Shown: piece after piece, positions 7,451 to 12,919 of the stretch
How positions within the stretch are numbered: position 1 is the stretch's first letter
How the letters are laid out: each line of letters starts with the position of its first letter
Assembly (NCBI GenBank): GCA_009668925.1
Contig: SBEK01000123.1
Coordinates: 1-12,919 of the forward strand
DNA: 12,919 bases
Origin: Deltaproteobacteria bacterium
GTDB taxonomy: Bacteria; Desulfobacterota; Syntrophia; Syntrophales; Smithellaceae
Direction of reading: 5' to 3'
The notes under the pieces: generated by a model
What the model saw: only the letters and a program-made list of their open reading frames with translations
What the model was told of the DNA's origin: nothing
The model's database searches: none
Program-made: the position numbers and the translations under genes

Positions 7451-8689
7451 ATGGCCAAAACGCCTCTGCCGCCTTTTTTGAAGTCCTACGGATTTTCGAT
7501 CCTGCTTATCTCGTCCATCCTGATCGGGGCGGCCATCGGCGTCATTTTTAAAAAAGATGCCGCCGTGCTCAAGCCGCTGGGCGATGTCTTTCTGAACCTG
7601 CTTTTCACCGTTATCGTTCCGCTGGTTTTCTTTTCCATCTCGGCCACCGTCGCCTCCATGTCCAACCTCCGGCGGCTGGGCAGGATTCTTTTGGTGATGA
7701 TCCTGATTTTCGTCGTCACGGGGCTCATCGCCTCCGTGGTCATGATGGCCGCCGTTATTCTCTTCCCGCCCGCGGCGGGCGTCGCTGTTTCGCTCCCCGC
7801 CGCGGTAGACATTCAGCAGATGAAAACCGGCGAGCAGATCGTCCGGGCCTTCACCGTCCCTGATTTCGGAAGTCTGTTGTCCAAGAACAACATGCTGGCT
7901 TTGATCATCTTCTCGATCGGAGTCGGGCTGGCCGCGTCGGCCGCGGGAGAGAAAGGCAAAGCCTTTGCCGGATTTCTGGCGTCGGCGAACACTGTCATGA
8001 TGAAGCTCATTTCCTTCATCATGTATTATGCGCCCGTAGGTCTTTGCGCCTACTTTGCCTATCTGGTAGGAGCGTTCGGTCCGGAGCTTCTGGGTTCCTA
8101 TGCGCGGGCGATGGCCGTGTATTATCCGATCGCCGTTTTGTATTTCCTGATTGCTTTTACGGCGTATGCCTGGTTTGCCGGACGCTTCCGCGGCGTGAAA
8201 GCGTTCTGGAAGAACATCATCCCGCCTTCCGTTATGGCGCTCGCCACCGGCAGCTCCATGGCGACTATTCCCGCGAATCTGCTGGCGGCGGATAACATCG
8301 GCGTCCCCCGGGACATCAGTGAAGTCGTCATTCCCATCGGCGCCACGATCCACATGGAAGGATCGTGTCTGGCCGCGGTTTTGAAGATCGCCTTCCTCTT
8401 CGGCATCTATCACCTGCCCTTTGCCGGCTTCGAAACGATTCTCACCGCGCTGGGCATCGCACTTTTGACGGGGGTGGTCGTGAGCGGCATTCCCGGGGGC
8501 GGCACCATCGGCGAGCTCTTGATTTTATCGCTCTATGGCTTTCCGCCCGAAGCATTTCTGCTCATCACCATGATCGGCACACTCGTCGACGCCCCCGCAA
8601 CGATGGTGAACGCCGTCGGCGACAATGTCTCCAGCATGATGGCGGCCCGCGTCCTTGGCGGAAAAAAATGGATGCAAAACGAGGGGTAG
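7451..8689 (+). CDS. DAACS/SLC1-family dicarboxylate/amino acid:cation symporter
   Basis: A 412-aa inner-membrane protein with the hydrophobic pattern and motifs of the glutamate-transporter fold. Seen in order: MYYAPVGLCAYFAYLVG, the HP1 serine motif ATGSSMATIP (S268-S269), PIGATIHMEGS (301-305 at HMEGS), the HP2 loop SGIPGGGT (346-352) and TM8 VDAPATMVNAVGD (D380, N387, D391). Against the Asp/Glu transporters (GltPh type), the backbone-binding Asp, the Asn and the sodium-site Asp of TM8 are kept, but the side-chain arginine of DxxRT is Ala (A383), and NMDGT is HMEGS. An acidic substrate is therefore unlikely, and a neutral amino acid is plausible. The ATG at 7451 lies 2 nt after the dipeptidase stop, with a weak GGTGAAG before it; a GTG at 7445 overlapping that stop as GTGA is the alternative. 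D-alanine import is suggested by context only. Confidence 0.9.
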   Translation: MAKTPLPPFLKSYGFSILLISSILIGAAIGVIFKKDAAVLKPLGDVFLNLLFTVIVPLVFFSISATVASMSNLRRLGRILLVMILIFVVTGLIASVVMMAAVILFPPAAGVAVSLPAAVDIQQMKTGEQIVRAFTVPDFGSLLSKNNMLALIIFSIGVGLAASAAGEKGKAFAGFLASANTVMMKLISFIMYYAPVGLCAYFAYLVGAFGPELLGSYARAMAVYYPIAVLYFLIAFTAYAWFAGRFRGVKAFWKNIIPPSVMALATGSSMATIPANLLAADNIGVPRDISEVVIPIGATIHMEGSCLAAVLKIAFLFGIYHLPFAGFETILTALGIALLTGVVVSGIPGGGTIGELLILSLYGFPPEAFLLITMIGTLVDAPATMVNAVGDNVSSMMAARVLGGKKWMQNEG

Positions 8690-8717
8690 ATACGCTCTCC
8701 TGAAGGCCCCGGCCGGA

Positions 8718-9974
8718 TCAAGTCAGAACGGATTCCGGCGTGGTGTCGTGACTGCCGATGTATACGATCAGGGTCAGGGCCAGCACGGCGGCGGAGACGC
8801 CGAAGCCCCACTGGTAGGCCGTAACCGGCAAAGCGCCCGTTGCCGACGGCGTCCAGTGCCCCATGATTATGCCCATCATGTGCTGAAAGACGGCGCCGCC
8901 CAGCATGAGAAAAAAATTCAACCCGGTCAGAGCGGTTCCGGCGATGGAAAGCGGAAAAGTCTCTTTCACCTGAACGTACAAAAGCGTCGAAGAAACGCCG
9001 GCAAAACCAAACAGCCAGTATTGCACGAGCAGGCCCCAGCGGGGCAAGTGCAGATCCATAACCAGACTGGAAAGAAGCAGCAGGGAGACTCCCTGTACAA
9101 ACAGGATCAGGTATTTCCTCCGCTTCAGAATGTCGGACAAACGGCCCCAGAGAGGCGCGCCGCAAACCGCCCCGACGGGAGTCGCAAGCAGGATGACACT
9201 CGCGCTCGTCTTGCTCAGGCCGCAGACGTCCCTCAGGTAAGGCCCGCCCCATAATCCCAGAATAGTAATCATGACCCCGTAGGAGGCAAAGGAAAGCGGC
9301 GCCAGACGCCAGAAACGGCTGTCACCGAGAACGGTCAGGAGCCCGGAAAAAATGCCGCTCACGGAGAGGGGGGGCTGAATTTGCGAGGCGGCCGGCCGCT
9401 CAGGATGATCGCGCACCACCAGATAAATGGTCACGGCCAGACTCAGAGTGACGGCCGCCATGCACAGGAAGGCGCCGCGCCAGCCCAGGAGTTCGCTGAG
9501 CAAAGCCAGCGGAGCGGTGGCGCTCATCGCCCCCATGTTCCCCAGCGCGATCATGATGCCGGACAGCGTGGCAAACTCCTGAGGAGAAAACCAGGCGGTA
9601 AATATTTTGTAGGAGCCCATCAAGGCGGCGGCCATGCCGATGCCGATTCCCGCCCGGGCCAATATGGCCGTGGCAGCGCCGCCGGCAAAAGCGAAGATGA
9701 CCGCGCTGGCCGCACCGATGCAGGCCAGGGTGCTCATGACGGCGCGGGCGCCGAAGCGATCGAGCAGGAATCCCATGGGCAGCTGGACGAGGCAAAAACT
9801 ATAGAAAAAGGCGCCGCCAAGCAATCCGAGGCTCTCCGGAGTGAGGCCCAGGTCCCGGCTCAGGTCGTTGGCGACGACGGCGTTCGAGACACGCCAAAAT
9901 TGGGAGATAATAAAAATGGCGGCACAAAGCGCGAAAATATACCAGCGGTAATTTGCGGAGAACGTTTTTCCCAT
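8718..9974 (-). CDS. MFS transporter, substrate unknown
   Basis: A 418-aa protein with about twelve hydrophobic segments along its whole length, typical of the major facilitator superfamily. Motif A is clear between segments 2 and 3 (MGFLLDRFGAR, with D72, R73, G75, R77), and its echo in the second half reads GAPLWGRLSDILKRRK. The two-half layout and length are normal for the 12-segment group. I cannot name a substrate; the sequence resembles broad organic-anion or metabolite carriers. The ATG at 9974 is preceded by a weak GTGAG, and a strong promoter lies about 60 bp further upstream. The gene ends 28 bp from the symporter stop and converges on it, and no terminator is visible between them. 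It belongs to neither neighbour's transcription unit. Confidence 0.92.
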   Translation of the reverse strand: MGKTFSANYRWYIFALCAAIFIISQFWRVSNAVVANDLSRDLGLTPESLGLLGGAFFYSFCLVQLPMGFLLDRFGARAVMSTLACIGAASAVIFAFAGGAATAILARAGIGIGMAAALMGSYKIFTAWFSPQEFATLSGIMIALGNMGAMSATAPLALLSELLGWRGAFLCMAAVTLSLAVTIYLVVRDHPERPAASQIQPPLSVSGIFSGLLTVLGDSRFWRLAPLSFASYGVMITILGLWGGPYLRDVCGLSKTSASVILLATPVGAVCGAPLWGRLSDILKRRKYLILFVQGVSLLLLSSLVMDLHLPRWGLLVQYWLFGFAGVSSTLLYVQVKETFPLSIAGTALTGLNFFLMLGGAVFQHMMGIIMGHWTPSATGALPVTAYQWGFGVSAAVLALTLIVYIGSHDTTPESVLT

Positions 9975-10032
9975 AAATGCTCACACGGCAGGGAAGGATT
10001 TCTGTGGAATCAAACCGGCGTTTGTGGCTGCG

Positions 10033-10061
10033 ACTATAGAAAAAACGGACGGGCCTGTCAA
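10033..10061 (-). promoter_or_regulatory. Near-consensus sigma-70 promoter of the MFS gene
   Basis: Read on the minus strand, a perfect TTGACA (10061-10056) and TATAGT (10038-10033, 5 of 6) are separated by exactly 17 nt. Transcription would start near 10026, leaving a leader of about 50 nt before the MFS ATG at 9974. This is the best promoter match in the window. Confidence 0.75.
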
Positions 10062-10076
10062 TGAATTAATGACGGG
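10054..10076. promoter_or_regulatory. Operator-like dyad over the MFS -35 box
   Basis: CCTGTCA (10054-10060) and TGACGGG (10070-10076) form an imperfect inverted repeat, 6 of 7 matching, around an AT-rich 9-nt centre. It covers the -35 hexamer of the MFS promoter, a place where a repressor could block RNA polymerase. No regulator gene lies beside it, so the protein that might bind is unknown. Confidence 0.35.
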
Positions 10077-10152
10077 ACATCATCGCCGGGCATGCAAAAC
10101 GGTACAAAGTGTGATAAGGGAAACGCCAGAAATTTTCAGGATGATGTTTTAG

Positions 10153-10803
10153 ATGCGTTACGCTATTTCCGACATCCACGGCTGCTGCAAAACGTTTCGC
10201 CGCTTGTTGGATAAGATCCGGATTAAAGAAACAGACCAGCTCTATTTGCTGGGAGATTATATCGACCGCGGTCCCGACAGCAAGGGCGTCCTCGATACGA
10301 TGATGGCCGTGAACTGCCCGATGGTGGCCCTTCGCGGCAACCATGAAGATCTCTGGTTGAAGACGGCCGGCGCCGGTCTGGACCGGCGGCTTTTTTTCCA
10401 CTACAATTATTGGATGGAAGACGGCATTCAGGCGGGCCTGCAAAGTTTCGGTGACACGGATCCGCAGCCCTATCTGGATTTTCTCAGCACTTTCCCCCTG
10501 TATAGGGAACTCGACGACTACCTGCTGGTCCATGGAGAATTTGATTTTTCGCTCACGGATCCCTTCGGCGTCATGGGCGAGGAATCCATGCTCTGGGGCC
10601 GCGGAAAGACCTATTCGGGAACCAAACGGGTTATTTGCGGCCATACCCCTCTGAAGCTTAACCAGATCATCGCGAGTCTCACGTCCAACAGAATCAACAT
10701 TGACAATGGCTGCTGCTACCGCCAGGAAGGATACGGCCATCTTCTGGCCTACGGTCTGGATGACGGCCGCCTCTATATTCAGGAAAATATAGAGGATGAC
10801 TGA
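10153..10803 (+). CDS. PPP-family metallophosphatase (PrpA/ApaH-like fold)
   Basis: A 216-aa cytoplasmic calcineurin-like phosphoesterase with the full two-metal motif series: SDIHG (D7, H9), GDYIDRG (G34, D35, D38, R39), RGNHE (N63, H64), a metal His in LLVHGEFD (H127) and CGHTP (H164). The length fits bacterial PrpA/PrpB-type serine/threonine phosphatases, and INIDNGC near the end is also usual. It has no signal peptide. Protein phosphatase activity is the family's default reading, but diadenosine polyphosphates or other phosphoesters cannot be excluded. The ATG at 10153 is forced by an in-frame TAG directly before it (10150-10152); the only Shine-Dalgarno is a weak AGGA 11 nt upstream. HGEF replaces the more common HAG at the fourth motif, while the metal-binding His is kept. 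No substrate is suggested by the neighbours. Confidence 0.9.
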   Translation: MRYAISDIHGCCKTFRRLLDKIRIKETDQLYLLGDYIDRGPDSKGVLDTMMAVNCPMVALRGNHEDLWLKTAGAGLDRRLFFHYNYWMEDGIQAGLQSFGDTDPQPYLDFLSTFPLYRELDDYLLVHGEFDFSLTDPFGVMGEESMLWGRGKTYSGTKRVICGHTPLKLNQIIASLTSNRINIDNGCCYRQEGYGHLLAYGLDDGRLYIQENIEDD

Positions 10804-10816
10804 TTCGCTTCGTTTG

Positions 10817-10825
10817 TGATAAAAT
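10817..10825 (+). promoter_or_regulatory. Extended -10 promoter candidate for the DUF3795 gene
   Basis: TGATAAAAT fits the extended -10 form TGnTATAAT with one mismatch. No -35 box is visible 17 nt upstream, but extended -10 promoters can do without one. The start point would lie near 10832, about 66 nt ahead of the ATG at 10898. Confidence 0.4.
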
Positions 10826-10897
10826 CCGACAAAAGTATTTTCCGGCATGCGGAAAGCAATTCGATTTTCGGCAAACTTTGAATGAGGGAAAACGATT

Positions 10898-11419
10898 ATG
10901 GAAGGCTGGACGGAAGATGAAATAAAGGACAAAGCCCTGATGGCTCCCTGCGGCCTTTACTGCGGAGCATGCGGCGTCTACATCGCGACCCGCGATAAGA
11001 ACGAAAAGTTTAAAGAGGTCATGGGCAACCTCTATCAAACCAAACCCGAAGATACGGAATGTTACGGCTGCATGCAAAGCGATCCGCCGAAGAAGCTTTA
11101 CGGATACTGCACGATGTGCACGATCAGAAACTGCGTCCGGGCAAAAGGTTTCTACTCCTGCCATCAATGCCAGGAGTGGCCCTGCAGCATGATCGAGAAT
11201 TTCGGTCTCGCCACCGGCCGGCGCGTCATGCAAAGAACCATCCCCTTATGGCGGGCCAAAGCAGCGAAGCTGGGCGACGAAAAAGGCTCTGAAGAATGGG
11301 CCCGGGAAGAACTGCAGCGCTATCATTGCCCCTTCTGCGGGAAGCCCCTTTTCCGAGGCGCGAAACGCTGCCGGGCCTGTAAAGCGGAAATCGCCGACGT
11401 TCTCGATGGAACGCTGTAA
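10898..11419 (+). CDS. DUF3795 cysteine-rich protein with C-terminal zinc ribbon
   Basis: A 173-aa soluble protein with 15 cysteines and no signal peptide. The N-terminal part carries the DUF3795 signature APCGLYCGAC (C18, C22, C25), followed by ECYGC (C55, C58), YCTMC (C71, C74), C79, CHQC (C88, C91) and C96. After a charged helical linker, a separate zinc ribbon reads CPFC (C144, C147) and CRAC (C158, C161). The cysteines suggest several metal sites, zinc or iron-sulfur; which one cannot be told from sequence. The function of the family is unknown. The start is supported by GAGGG (10884-10888), 9 nt before the ATG. It lies 94 bp after the phosphatase gene and may share its transcript or use the extended -10 site between them. 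It converges on the cyclase gene with a 30-bp gap. Confidence 0.88.
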   Translation: MEGWTEDEIKDKALMAPCGLYCGACGVYIATRDKNEKFKEVMGNLYQTKPEDTECYGCMQSDPPKKLYGYCTMCTIRNCVRAKGFYSCHQCQEWPCSMIENFGLATGRRVMQRTIPLWRAKAAKLGDEKGSEEWAREELQRYHCPFCGKPLFRGAKRCRACKAEIADVLDGTL

Positions 11420-11449
11420 CGTTCGCCTGGTCCGCTGTGATCGCGCGGG

Positions 11450-12220
11450 CTACGGAAGCTCGGCCACGGCCCGGATCCAGCCGGCGCTCGCCTGCTTGAT
11501 CTTGACCGGAAAACAATAAAACTTAAACCCGGTCGCCGGAAGCTGATCCAGGTTGGTCAGTTTCTCAATCTGGAAATACCCTTTTTCGATGCCCGCAAAA
11601 TGCCCCTCCCAGATGAGCGAAGAATTTTTCGTGCGCGCGAATTCCCGGGCCTGAAAAGGCAGCGGCCGGTCCCAGCTCCAGCCGTCCGTCCCGACGACAT
11701 GCACCCCCTGATCCAGGATCCAGAGCGTGGCCTCCCGGCTGAAGCCGCAGCCCTTCACGAGGTAATCGGGTGTACCCCAATACGGCGCCGCGCCGCTTTG
11801 CGCCAGAAAAATATCGCCGGCGCCAAGGGTATGGCCGATCGCGCCGAGCTTTGCTTTCACATCCCCGACCGTAATATTGTATCCGTCGGGCAGATCCGAA
11901 AAATTCAGTTTCACGCCGTTTCCCATCCCCCATTCCAGCGGAAACCGGTCGATCGTCAGCGACGGCCGGCCCCCATCCTGCGTCGGATGAAAATGCCAGG
12001 GGGCGTCCATATGCGTGCCGGCATGCGTGGAAACCTCCAGGACTTCGACGGCCCAGCCCAGACCCGAGGGCAAATCGGCATCGGTCGATCCCGGGTAAAA
12101 CGTTTTCATACTTTCGGCGCCCATGGCATGATCAACATACATAATTTTGGGGATCATCATCGGCGGGTCGCTCGGAAGTCCGCTTTCTATCGCAATAGAT
12201 AAATCGATCAACTGGCTCAT
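11450..12220 (-). CDS. Cyclase / kynurenine formamidase-like metal hydrolase
   Basis: A 256-aa cytoplasmic protein of the cyclase family (PF04199 type). The metal-binding and catalytic motif HAGTHMDAPWH is complete (H66, H70, D72, H76), the N-terminus has the usual DLSIAIESGLPSDPP form, and VGTDGWSWDRP together with IWEGH in the second half complete the family pattern. Members hydrolyse amides and small cyclic compounds, for example N-formylkynurenine or isatin. No tryptophan-degradation gene lies nearby, so the substrate is open. The ATG at 12220 lies 9 nt after GGAAGG on the minus strand; a GTG at 12223 is the alternative start, adding one residue. It follows the AsmA-like gene on the same strand after a 111-bp gap in which I see no clear promoter or terminator. 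Confidence 0.9.
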   Translation of the reverse strand: MSQLIDLSIAIESGLPSDPPMMIPKIMYVDHAMGAESMKTFYPGSTDADLPSGLGWAVEVLEVSTHAGTHMDAPWHFHPTQDGGRPSLTIDRFPLEWGMGNGVKLNFSDLPDGYNITVGDVKAKLGAIGHTLGAGDIFLAQSGAAPYWGTPDYLVKGCGFSREATLWILDQGVHVVGTDGWSWDRPLPFQAREFARTKNSSLIWEGHFAGIEKGYFQIEKLTNLDQLPATGFKFYCFPVKIKQASAGWIRAVAELP

Positions 12221-12331
12221 CACTCTATTCCTTCCTTTTGTTATTGGGGGTTCCCGGCAGCCCGAAGCAACGCCTTGAAACCGATGTCGCTTCTTCTCCC
12301 CTGAGCGGCCGGGCCTGGGCTCGCCGCGGAC

Positions 12332-12919
12332 TTATTTCTTCTTAAACAACCCCTCGATGTCTTCCAGAACCTTCTTCTGGTCTTCCTTCAGCAACTCCCG
12401 GGCGGCGCTTTTCCCGGCTTCCACGGCCAGGCTGCCGGCCTGGTTCTGCAATAGGCTGCTAAGCGACCCCAGCGGCGGCTGAGTAATAATGACCTCCGGC
12501 TTCGTCATGGTGCCCGCGACTTTAGCCTTCAAATCAATCCGTCCGTCGCGGTTGAGAAGCGGCGTCATGGCGATGCCGGCAAGCCTGCCCGGGTCGGCGT
12601 ATTTCTTCACGTCGGAACCGGCGAGCGCTTCGATCTTTTGCGCGAGCGTTGCCCGGACGGCTTCATTGAGCTCTTTGGCGAGAAGCAGGTTCAGATTCAT
12701 ATCGACGGCTTTCGTGTCGATGTTCAGCCCCCCGTCAAAAAGAATGTCGGCGTCTTTGAGATTCAGCCGGCCGTTGGTGATTTCTGCCTTCGCGCCTTTG
12801 TAATGCAGGTACAGGCCATTTTGGCTCGATCCTTTCCACTGCTGCCGGCCTTTGAGAAAAGCGAGGTGCTCGCCCAGATAATCCCCCAGAACCGGCACGG
12901 CAGCCACGGCCCCAAAGAG
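12332..12919 (-). CDS. AsmA-like protein, C-terminal part (5' partial)
   Basis: The frame stays open to the right edge, so the 195 residues seen are the C-terminus of a longer protein; the GTG at 12907 is only an internal codon. The sequence shows the alternating beta-strand repeats of AsmA-type C-terminal domains: a strand-rich part with ITNGRLNLKDADILFDGGLN, then IDLKAKVAGTMTKPEV, then a helical, lysine-rich tail ending in LFKKK. Large AsmA-like proteins span the envelope and are involved in phospholipid transport and outer-membrane assembly. The assignment rests on pattern rather than a single diagnostic motif, so it is less sure than the others. The minus-strand stop is TAA at 12334-12332, 111 bp before the cyclase ATG. 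Confidence 0.65.
   Translation of the reverse strand, partial: LFGAVAAVPVLGDYLGEHLAFLKGRQQWKGSSQNGLYLHYKGAKAEITNGRLNLKDADILFDGGLNIDTKAVDMNLNLLLAKELNEAVRATLAQKIEALAGSDVKKYADPGRLAGIAMTPLLNRDGRIDLKAKVAGTMTKPEVIITQPPLGSLSSLLQNQAGSLAVEAGKSAARELLKEDQKKVLEDIEGLFKKK

Noticed and set aside
8690..8717. Bidirectional terminator between symporter and MFS genes
   Set aside because: The 28-bp gap holds only short GC-rich palindromic pieces (CCGGCCGG) without a T-run.
9381..10064. 227-codon plus-strand frame opposite the MFS gene
   Set aside because: It is antisense to a clear MFS coding sequence, has low-complexity Gly/Gln/Ala-rich composition and shows no recognisable domain.
10141..10152. Three-codon ORF (ATG ATG TTT TAG) abutting the phosphatase start
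   Set aside because: It is too short to interpret and has no good ribosome binding site. It serves only to show that the phosphatase cannot start further upstream.
10066..10932. 288-codon minus-strand frame opposite the phosphatase
   Set aside because: It is antisense to a gene with all PPP motifs and shows no domain of its own.
12303..12322. GAGC...GCTC hairpin as a terminator after the AsmA-like gene
   Set aside because: The stem is interrupted and no T-run follows on either strand, so it does not qualify as an intrinsic terminator.

Overview
The window is gene-dense, roughly 58-60% GC, and reads as bacterial chromosome from a Gram-negative (diderm) organism. It encodes an outer-membrane-type lipoprotein, secreted periplasmic cell-wall enzymes, penicillin-binding protein 1C paired with a bacterial alpha-2-macroglobulin, and an AsmA-like protein. 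The gene styles (DUF3795 protein, cyclase-family hydrolase, PPP-type phosphatase) and the GC-rich intergenic repeats resemble Desulfobacterota / Syntrophales-like Deltaproteobacteria. That placement is inference from general resemblance, not a measured assignment. No RNA gene, CRISPR array, transposase or prophage gene was found.

Layout. Positions 1-8689 carry five plus-strand genes for the cell envelope: an alpha-2-macroglobulin whose N-terminus lies off the left edge (3-3425), a 250-bp spacer packed with intergenic repeats (3426-3675), PBP1C (3676-5784), an L,D-transpeptidase-type lipoprotein (5945-6667), a secreted VanX/DdpX-type D-Ala-D-Ala dipeptidase (6681-7448) and a DAACS/SLC1-type symporter (7451-8689). 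The last three are tightly coupled: the transpeptidase stop codon is part of the dipeptidase Shine-Dalgarno, and the dipeptidase stop is 2 nt from the symporter ATG. A minus-strand MFS transporter (8718-9974) converges on them and has a near-consensus sigma-70 promoter overlapped by a dyad. Then come a plus-strand PPP-family phosphatase (10153-10803) and a plus-strand cysteine-rich DUF3795 protein (10898-11419). On the minus strand lie a cyclase/kynurenine-formamidase-like hydrolase (11450-12220) and the C-terminal part of an AsmA-like protein that runs off the right edge (12332-12919).

How the genes may work together. Alpha-2-macroglobulin plus PBP1C is a known partnership: a protease trap at the membrane and a peptidoglycan synthase thought to repair the wall. 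The next three genes fit periplasmic remodelling and salvage: the L,D-transpeptidase acts on stem peptides, the secreted dipeptidase splits D-Ala-D-Ala, and the symporter could import the product. The symporter keeps the motifs that hold the amino-acid backbone but lacks the arginine that holds an acidic side chain, which fits a small neutral amino acid such as D-alanine. This salvage unit is the most interesting hypothesis in the window, and the substrate is inferred. The right-hand genes look like ordinary unlinked chromosomal genes.

No gene-free stretch exceeds 300 bases. The longest is the repeat-filled 3426-3675. The 5785-5944 gap holds a weak promoter candidate, 9975-10152 holds the MFS promoter, 10804-10897 holds an extended -10 candidate, and in 12221-12331 I see only a ribosome binding site for the cyclase gene. 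No convincing intrinsic terminator (stem plus T-run) was found anywhere.
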